From assembly GCA_031216445.1 (NCBI GenBank), contig CM062213.1, positions 7,098,501-7,162,500 of the forward strand: 64,000 bases of DNA, written 5' to 3'. Source of the DNA: Lateolabrax maculatus. Its lineage: Eukaryota > Chordata > Actinopteri > Acropomatiformes > Lateolabracidae. The translations under genes were made by a program, and so were the position numbers. This document shows, piece by piece, positions 60,601-64,000 of this stretch. How positions within the stretch are numbered: the first letter of the stretch is position 1; every line of letters starts with the position of its first letter. The notes beneath the pieces were generated by a model. It ran no database searches. It saw only the letters and a list, made by a program, of their open reading frames with translations, and was not told where the DNA came from.

Positions 60601-63600
60601 CAAGTTTTTCATTCATACATTTTTTTATTTTATTTTATTTTTATTTCTTTTTTACAAAGTTTAGTTTTTTTGATTACATGGTGACATTTTTCTAGTTAAT
60701 ACATTTTTCTATTAAAAATAAATGCTGTGCAGACGGTTCAGATCTACTTACGCAAACAGAGGCAATGCGTACTATAACATTAGTGTTAAATACAAGTTCA
60801 GCAATTTTGTGTCTCATTTGATATTATTAAATTTTCCGTTTTATCACATACAAAAAAACAACATAATATTGACATTATATCCACCTCTGCTCTGCTCTCT
60901 AAATATCGGCATCGGCTATTGAAAAACCCTTATCGGTCGACCACTATACTGAATGATATCCTGCTTCCTGGGCCCAATCTCAGCTACAGTCTTCTGGTTG
61001 TCCTCATCAGGTTATGGGAGGAACCTGTCGCTGCTGATTTTTGGGGCTTTTCTGATTTGGCGAATGTTTTATTGTTTCTTTGTTTACAAAAAAAAGGAAT
61101 TTACTACATTTCTCGTGTTATAGAGACGACAACAATTTGGTGGATTACATTTACATTTATATTTTTTCATTTGGCAGACTCTTTTGTCCAAAGCCATGTA
61201 CAAATGAGGTCAAATCCAAGCCACAGTATGTCAAGGAAAAGCCTTCAAAAATAAGTACCTCAACACTCAGCTGCGTGTGCCACAAGGCTGCAGGTGAAAA
61301 ACATCAAATCCCTGGACCTTGCTGTTGATGATTTACATGTTGGAGACTTGGAATATGACGACTGACATGTTCACATTCTCAATATCTGAATCCAAGAAAC
61401 CATTCAGTCAAAAGAGGGGTACTCTCCATTAGTAACACTGTGTTTGAACCCATGAGCTTCTTATCCCCAGTGACAACGCAAGGAAAGCTGCTTTTATGAG
61501 CGCTTGTCCCTCAAGGTACACATCAAATTCAGGCAATTGTTGCTGTTGGGTACCTTTAGGCATCTACTCACTGGGTCCCACCTAGCTCAGTTTTGTCAAA
61601 CCTTTGGCAAAGTCATATAGTAAAAGAAAATGTATTATTGCACTACTATTTTACCATATTTGTGTTTATGGTGGTATGTTCAATGTATATTTTTTGTTGC
61701 AGTTTCACCTTTTCTTCATTCAAGTCCTGCCAGTTACTACAAAAAGCCTGCATATAAACCCTAAACTCATAATAGACCTTGTCACAGCAGACATTTTGAC
61801 TTGTTTAAGCAGGAAAAGCATAAGTGTAACTAATGACGTCAATAAGGACTGCATTCTGTTTGGGTGTGCAAGTTCAGGGTCCTGGTGTTGTGCACCCTGG
61901 TTCACTGGCAAGGCTTACTGAGATACCTTAATGGAGCGGAGTCATCGTTAATGTCATAAATAACTTCTTTAACTCCCAAGTCAAAATGTCTGCTGTGAAA
62001 AGGATCTTTTCGTTTTAAATCTGAGACTGTAGGAACATCCACGTCCTTTGTCTTGTACTACATTTCTTTTGGCCGAATATTATAAACAGCCCAAGGGCGC
62101 CCTCTACTTGGTTTTGACAGTGATGCAGTTTAACAATACAGAAATATGCTGTAAATGCAAGCAACATCATCATCTCCAAGTTCAACAGTAAAGTTATGAT
62201 GTAGTTATATTATTTTGAGAATAAAGTACAGCTATGGTATATTTCACTCTGTACTTTACTTTCATTTTCCGAGGTCAGATATGAATAGTTGATTTTTATA
62301 TTATATAAAATTATATCAGCTGTCCTCTCTTTTTTCTCCCTATCCTCTTTTCTTTCCCTTTTACACTATCATTTTCTTTCCATTATTCTTTCCTCATCCT
62401 CATTTTAGTTTCTTTTTTTATGCCCCTGTTGTCATGTTTATCTCCCTATATACCATTACTTCTCTCTACCTCCTCTCCTTCCGTCTGCCTCCGTCTTTAT
62501 TAACCTGTTCCCCTCTCTCCTCCTCTCTGTAGTTCATGGTTTGAGCTCCAGTCCTCTCCAGCAGCAGCAGCAGCAGCAGCAGCCTCACCTGTCCAGAAGG
62601 GAGGGCGTGGTTACCATGTCCTCCCACAGACCCCTGGAGCGAACGCGCTCAGAGCCTCCACCCTACAGCCACTCTCCCCTTACTCTGCATGCCAGCCATC
62701 ACCCACACAACCAGCACCAGCTGTCCCAGCTATACTACAAGAGAGGGATAGAAAGGTTCAAGCAAAATGCATACCTGAGCAAGGTGAGAGGGTGGAGTCT
62801 TTCTGTGGACTTGTGCATGGTGCATGAACTGTTTTAAAATGTTTACTAAATATAGAAATCATTAGTTATCAGTTACATTATACAAATGTATGTTAAAGAG
62901 ATAATTATCAACTTTTAGAATGTAAACACTGTAAAACTTATACCTTATATTAGCTGACAAGCAAGTCCATTGAGAAGCCTCGTCTGACACAGATCCCATC
63001 GGAGGACATGGACCTGGAGGAGATTGGATCAGGGTCAGGATCAGGTTCGGGGCCAGGGTCCATGTGTGGCTCAGAACCAGATTCAGTTTGTGAGGACAGC
63101 TACCGCAGGAGACAGAGCACTGCCAGCACAGACTCAGTTTACGACACAGAGTCCACTACCTCCTCTCGGGAGAGTCTGATCGAGCCCTCATACTCTCTCA
63201 ATCAGGTACTTATAGAAACTCACAGTGAGTTTTCCAGAGGGACAATGGATTGTTTTTCCCTAAAAGCTTATGTACATGAAATCACGTGTTTGAACCATGT
63301 TTTTACCATCAGAGGGCGCTGTAGTTTAATTTATACTAGATGAAAAGAGTTAGAGTTACAGTATTGTGGCGGCTTACTTGGCAATGCAGAATTTTCTTCA
63401 TCACTTGCTTGTTCTAGACAAGCAGTATTAAACTGGCCAAATAATGAATAGTTGCAATGTACTACAGAGATGCAAACGACTTATGAATATGAGGAAGTTT
63501 ACTCCAGTTAGTCTTTGCCATGTGCTGCTGCTGATAAATACTCCTTCATTCCCTGTTCTCCTCTTTACCCACTGCTCTGGGAACCACAGAGGCAGGTGGT

Positions 63601-63915
63601 CCTTAGACCAGGCTTCCAGTTGGATCCTCTAGGTGTGCCTGCCCTAATTTGGCCTCACCAGCCTCTGGTTCGGACCCAGTCCTCCCCAGCCTCCACCTCC
63701 CTGCCTCCTCCTCCACATCCACCCACGACCATTCCCTCCCTGTCACTGTCCAGCTCTGCTGCAGACGTCCAGCTACGCTTCACCACAGGTGAGACACTTT
63801 TTTGATCAGGAAATTGTGAATAGAAGCCATGAATCCCATTACCTGGTGACATTTTTTAATTACAATTCATATATGATTGGATTATGAAATACTGAAGAAG
63901 GAAATTAAGGATAAG

Positions 63916-63951
<36 letters not shown>

Positions 63952-64000
63952 ATATCTAGGTCTGGTTTATGACGCTCAGATGCAGAAGCACCAGTGTACC
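36671..64000 (+). CDS. hdac7: histone deacetylase 7 (class IIa), N-terminal 565 codons, 3' truncated by window
   Basis: Signal-responsive corepressor that binds MEF2 and shuttles between nucleus and cytoplasm through 14-3-3. Exons: 36671-36689, 55204-55388, 56058-56145, 56655-56769, 56982-57061, 58002-58115, 58400-58497, 58805-58903, 59350-59503, 62533-62783, 62954-63205, 63590-63788 and 63960 onward; all phases agree. A PMDLS motif is at residues 24-28 and a MEF2-binding helix (AVASPLVKQKLREHI) at about 99-113. The 14-3-3-type sites are LRRTVSEP (S164), LQRKISAPP (S188), LERTRSEP (S357) and LVRTQSSP (S516). Eight glutamines follow at about 327-334. The catalytic domain starts at RFTTGLVYD and is cut off. 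HDAC7, rather than HDAC4, 5 or 9, is favoured by the lack of a long glutamine-rich coiled coil, by SSTPASGCSSPNDS, and by the location next to vdr. Which teleost hdac7 paralogue it is cannot be told. Confidence 0.93.
37920..38035. repeat. short fragment of the same teleost interspersed repeat
   Basis: It contains ttgacattttatagaccaaa, atgattaatcaagaaaataa and actaatcgattatcaaaag, characteristic of the terminal part of the family. Confidence 0.6.
39730..39945 (-). repeat. repeat copy B, inverted relative to 25495-25632
   Basis: caactcctaggggatctggc, tctttagcagctaaatgctc and cactgtgctcatcagctggc are the reverse complement of the words in copy A. Confidence 0.6.
43545..43778 (+). repeat. teleost repeat with 'gaagtactcagatcct' start
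   Basis: It contains gaagtactcagatcct, aagtcctgcatttaaaaa, acttaaataaaagtaa, agcagcattttactgttgta and gctggtcgaggtggagctgg. I recognise this word order from a very common percomorph repeat; family name not assigned. Confidence 0.65.
44213..44271. repeat. imperfect (CA)n microsatellite
   Basis: CA units with TG and CG interruptions at the left edge of the CpG-rich block. Confidence 0.9.
44260..44643 (+). promoter_or_regulatory. hdac7: CpG-rich candidate alternative hdac7 promoter and non-coding first exon
   Basis: A block clearly richer in CG dinucleotides than its surroundings, following a CA microsatellite and ending at a strong donor, cctccagag|gtaacg (44644). Spliced to 55204 it carries an in-frame TAA and no ATG before the junction, so it would act as a 5' leader, with translation starting at Met 55257. 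Ownership by hdac7 is inferred from position and strand. Confidence 0.4.
45303..45444. repeat. (GT)n then (CA)n pair
   Basis: GT array about 45303-45328 and interrupted CA array about 45403-45444, 75 bp apart. Confidence 0.9.
46451..46910 (+). repeat. two adjacent damaged copies of the teleost interspersed repeat
   Basis: The first copy (from 46451) has the outer end and ttgcttgttttatccaac with the aacccaaagg middle. A second copy starts again near 46736 (tgcaactaacagttattctc), lacks the middle, and ends gattaattgactaatcgttt-cagctctag at 46910. Confidence 0.65.
48810..49043 (-). repeat. teleost interspersed repeat, internally shortened copy
   Basis: It reads actattttgataattgaat, gttttgggctgttggattga, caaaacaagcaatttaaag and gggctctgggaaattgtgg, and ends gttagttgtagcc. 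These are the same words as at 2.8-3.1 kb and 46.5 kb. Confidence 0.7.
49085..49320 (+). repeat. teleost repeat starting 'tagcctgggaaccaga', with YY1-type motif
   Basis: The word order tagcctgggaaccagacga, taaccaatcacaagcg, gaggcgggtttaatacaatg and aaatatccaagatggcactc resembles a repeat present in many teleost genomes. AAGATGGC matches the YY1 core. Confidence 0.5.
53351..54334 (+). mobile_element. decayed hAT-superfamily DNA transposon
   Basis: The 984-bp element starts tagggctgtgcgat and ends atcgtccagaccta, imperfect terminal inverted repeats. It is flanked by ggtcatag (53343-53350) and ggtgatac (54335-54342), 6 of 8 identical, consistent with an aged 8-bp hAT target duplication. Inside is a broken transposase segment (53484-53735). 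It lies in hdac7 intron 1, about 0.9 kb before exon 2. It is too short and damaged to be active. Confidence 0.7.
53484..53735 (+). pseudogene. hAT (ZBED-like) transposase fragment with frameshift
   Basis: The first frame gives CMSLTIHYVDKEWNLQSRCL followed by GLVEALASWGLSKDR. The similarity continues in another frame as TTDSGANIVKAVSLNN. These are recognisable parts of the RNase H-like core of hAT/ZBED transposases, TTDSGAN being the strongest. The switch of frame near 53660-53670, the lack of a start with the BED finger and the lack of the C-terminal dimerisation region show it is dead. Confidence 0.7.
55204..55388 (+). CDS. hdac7: hdac7 coding exon 2: PMDLS motif
   Basis: Acceptor ctgtag ends at 55203 and donor gtaagg begins at 55389. 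It encodes (V)DVIISNQVSLSTHGEQPMDL and on to FSQQHLQ. PMDLS fits the PxDLS CtBP-binding consensus. The methionine at 55257 aligns with the start of the shorter human HDAC7 form (MDLRV). Two out-of-frame ATGs precede it in this exon (55207, a start-stop ATGTGA; and 55243). Confidence 0.92.
55389..56057 (+). other. hdac7: hdac7 intron
   Basis: 669 bp, GT-AG. No element was recognised. Confidence 0.9.
56058..56145 (+). CDS. hdac7: hdac7 coding exon 3: short charged helix
   Basis: Acceptor ctcag ends at 56057 and donor gtgagt begins at 56146. It encodes YNIEHRQREMEEEKREELQQ followed by LIRKSKNEQ. This charged, helix-forming stretch corresponds to the reduced coiled coil of HDAC7 (human EQELRQLLHKDKSKR), far shorter than the glutamine-rich helix of HDAC4, 5 and 9. 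Confidence 0.92.
56146..56654 (+). other. hdac7: hdac7 intron
   Basis: 509 bp, GT-AG, AT-rich. No element was recognised. Confidence 0.9.
56655..56769 (+). CDS. hdac7: hdac7 coding exon 4: MEF2-binding helix
   Basis: Acceptor gatag ends at 56654 and donor gtgaga begins at 56770. It encodes (S)AVASPLVKQKLREHIIMKSQ and on to NRSSPTPGY. VKQKLREHI aligns with the class IIa helix that sits on the MEF2 MADS/MEF2 domain. Confidence 0.93.
56982..57061 (+). CDS. hdac7: hdac7 coding exon 5: start of first 14-3-3 site
   Basis: Acceptor atctag ends at 56981 and donor gtgaga begins at 57062. It encodes LPVPDMSPQPQPTSCDQRKD then LALRRT plus one base of V163. The basic LRRT is the kinase-recognition half of LRRTVSEP; the phosphoserine sits in the next exon. 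Confidence 0.92.
57062..58001 (+). other. hdac7: hdac7 intron ending in a UG-rich acceptor
   Basis: 940 bp, GT-AG. The last 40 bases are TG-rich and largely lack a C/T tract. Nothing else was recognised. Confidence 0.88.
58002..58115 (+). CDS. hdac7: hdac7 coding exon 6: two 14-3-3 serines and basic region
   Basis: The acceptor is tgtgtgtgtgcag, ending at 58001; the donor gtagag begins at 58116. It encodes SEPTLKWKIKKLISTRPNPL then QRKISAPPAVKHRTETL. S164 (VSEP) matches human S155 and S188 (RKISAPP) matches S181. The lysine- and arginine-rich stretch fits the class IIa nuclear localisation region. The exon is 114 bp, so skipping it keeps the frame. Confidence 0.93.
58400..58497 (+). CDS. hdac7: hdac7 coding exon 7: serine-rich SSTPASGCSSPNDS segment
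   Basis: Acceptor acccag ends at 58399 and donor gtgagc begins at 58498. It encodes (D)SSTSSSSTPASGCSSPNDSL then HSENGALPLSHE. The TPASGCSSPNDS string is nearly identical to human HDAC7, one of the best paralogue markers here. Confidence 0.94.
58498..58804 (+). other. hdac7: hdac7 intron
   Basis: 307 bp, GT-AG. Nothing was recognised. Confidence 0.9.
58805..58903 (+). CDS. hdac7: hdac7 coding exon 8: class IIa PNIT-GLPA segment
   Basis: Acceptor ttcag ends at 58804 and donor gtgagc begins at 58904. It encodes AQRMLLKDGSLTRFTLPPNP then TAMPNITAGLPAQ, matching the conserved class IIa PNITLGLPA motif. Length 99 bp, phase 0 at both ends. Confidence 0.93.
58904..59349 (+). other. hdac7: hdac7 intron
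   Basis: 446 bp, GT-AG. Nothing was recognised apart from the CT-rich end. Confidence 0.9.
59350..59503 (+). CDS. hdac7: hdac7 coding exon 9: RLQPVLILEP segment
   Basis: Acceptor cccaag ends at 59349 and donor gtgagt begins at 59504. It encodes ADLRVARPLAVSALHQVYLP and on to RLQPVLILEPHTGLVHSQLVS. The RLQPVLILEP string matches human HDAC7 RLQPILLLDP. The acceptor pyrimidine tract is good (ctttcttctctccc). Confidence 0.92.
60441..60575. repeat. teleost repeat containing 'gtcgccccctgctggtc'
   Basis: ctgacttctttttgtaacca, gtggagtcgccccctgctgg, aatgcaggtttaaggcactt and gagacccggaggttgttgct form a word order common in fish genomes. It carries a minus-oriented CTCF-like motif. Confidence 0.6.
60901..60952. 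repeat. fragment of teleost repeat ('tatcggtcgaccact')
   Basis: aaatatcggcatcggctatt followed by cttatcggtcgaccactata. It is a recognisable terminal piece of a widespread fish DNA element; the extent to the left is unclear. Confidence 0.5.
61136..61215. repeat. teleost repeat ('catttggcagactcttttgtccaaag')
   Basis: tttacatttatattttttca, tttggcagactcttttgtcc and aaagccatgtacaa correspond to the common fish motif catttagcagacgcttttatccaaagcgacttaca, diverged. Confidence 0.55.
62533..62783 (+). CDS. hdac7: hdac7 coding exon 10: polyglutamine and third 14-3-3 site
   Basis: Acceptor ctgtag ends at 62532 after a long CT-rich tract; donor gtgaga begins at 62784. It encodes (L)HGLSSSPL, eight glutamines from a CAG run (62559-62582), LERTRSEPPP with S357 in the third 14-3-3 site, a histidine-rich stretch and KRGIERFKQNAYLSK. 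Confidence 0.94.
62954..63205 (+). CDS. hdac7: hdac7 coding exon 11: EKPRLTQIPSED, Gly-Ser repeat
   Basis: Acceptor tattag ends at 62953 and donor gtactt begins at 63206. LTSKSIEKPRLTQIPSED aligns with human HDAC7 KPSEKPRLRQIPSAED. A short GSGSGSGSGPGS repeat and an acidic serine- and threonine-rich stretch follow. RRRQSTAS may be another basophilic kinase site. 252 bp, phase 0 at both ends. Confidence 0.92.
63206..63589 (+). other. hdac7: hdac7 intron
   Basis: 384 bp, GT-AG. It holds a plus-oriented CTCF-like motif, accatcagagggcgctgta, at 63305-63323. Confidence 0.9.
63590..63788 (+). CDS. hdac7: hdac7 coding exon 12: fourth 14-3-3 site, approach to catalytic domain
   Basis: Acceptor ccacag ends at 63589 and donor gtgaga begins at 63789. 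It encodes RQVVLRPGFQ, PHQPLVRTQSSPAS with S516, a proline-rich linker and VQLRFTT. The class IIa pattern RPLSRAQSSP-RFTTG shows that the deacetylase domain begins here. Confidence 0.94.
63917..63950. repeat. (GT)n microsatellite next to an hdac7 acceptor
   Basis: About 17 GT units ending 10 bases before the acceptor of the exon that opens the catalytic domain. Confidence 0.95.
63960..64000 (+). CDS. hdac7: hdac7 coding exon 13 (partial): start of deacetylase domain
   Basis: Acceptor atctag ends at 63959 and the exon runs off the window. It encodes (G)LVYDAQMQKHQCT, matching class IIa GLVYDTLMLKHQCTC, just before the structural zinc-binding subdomain. The acceptor is preceded by a (GT)n array (about 63917-63950) instead of a pyrimidine tract. 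Confidence 0.93.

Larger units (their letters stand above)
59504..62532 (+). other. hdac7: hdac7 intron with several repeat fragments
   Basis: 3029 bp, GT-AG. It holds repeat fragments at 60441-60575, 60901-60952 and 61136-61215 and two minus-oriented CTCF-like motifs (60482-60500, 62091-62111). The final 250 bases are strongly CT-rich. Confidence 0.88.

Noticed and set aside
1..64000. tRNA, rRNA, CRISPR or operon-like structures
   Set aside because: No cloverleaf-forming segment with A and B boxes, no rRNA-like sequence and no spaced identical repeats were seen. The short-period arrays are ordinary microsatellites.

Overview
This is a stretch of vertebrate nuclear DNA, almost certainly from a percomorph-type teleost fish. 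The evidence is two spliced vertebrate genes with canonical GT-AG introns of fish-like size, very abundant GT/CA, CT and GA microsatellites, and several interspersed repeats I recognise as typical of spiny-rayed fishes. No prokaryotic, organellar or viral genes were seen.

Two protein-coding genes lie on the plus strand in the same order and direction as the human VDR-HDAC7 pair (12q13). (1) The vitamin D receptor gene, vdr, has its complete coding sequence in eight exons between 8880 and 17776 (425 aa). A long 3' UTR probably follows, ending near the first AATAAA at 23291. Its non-coding 5' exon(s) were not identified; 1-8877 is 5' intron and/or flank. (2) The class IIa histone deacetylase gene, hdac7, starts with a short coding exon (start codon 36671), which I join to the exon at 55204 by matching phase and protein sequence. 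It runs through the regulatory N-terminal half and is cut off by the window edge 13 codons into the catalytic-domain junction (63960-64000). Twelve further coding exons after the first give 565 in-frame codons.

Layout: 1-8877 upstream of vdr coding; 8878-17776 vdr exons; 17777 to about 23310 probable vdr 3' UTR; about 23310-36400 intergenic, rich in microsatellites and repeats, with a cluster of nuclear-receptor half-sites and a CTCF-like motif at 24.5 kb; about 36.5-36.7 kb hdac7 promoter and first exon; 36690-55203 large hdac7 first intron, with a CpG-rich block at 44.26-44.65 kb (candidate second promoter), several interspersed repeats and a decayed hAT transposon at 53351-54334; 55204-64000 the dense hdac7 exons.

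Vdr is a ligand-activated transcription factor, and Hdac7 is a signal-controlled corepressor that moves between nucleus and cytoplasm. They are neighbours by conserved synteny and do not form an operon. All four 14-3-3-type phosphoserine sites, the MEF2-binding helix and a PMDLS CtBP-type motif are readable in the hdac7 exons. The most interesting points are the alternative N-terminus logic of hdac7, a frame-neutral exon that carries two 14-3-3 sites behind a UG-rich acceptor, the CTCF-like motif layout, and repeated (GT)n...(CA)n inverted pairs with similar spacing.
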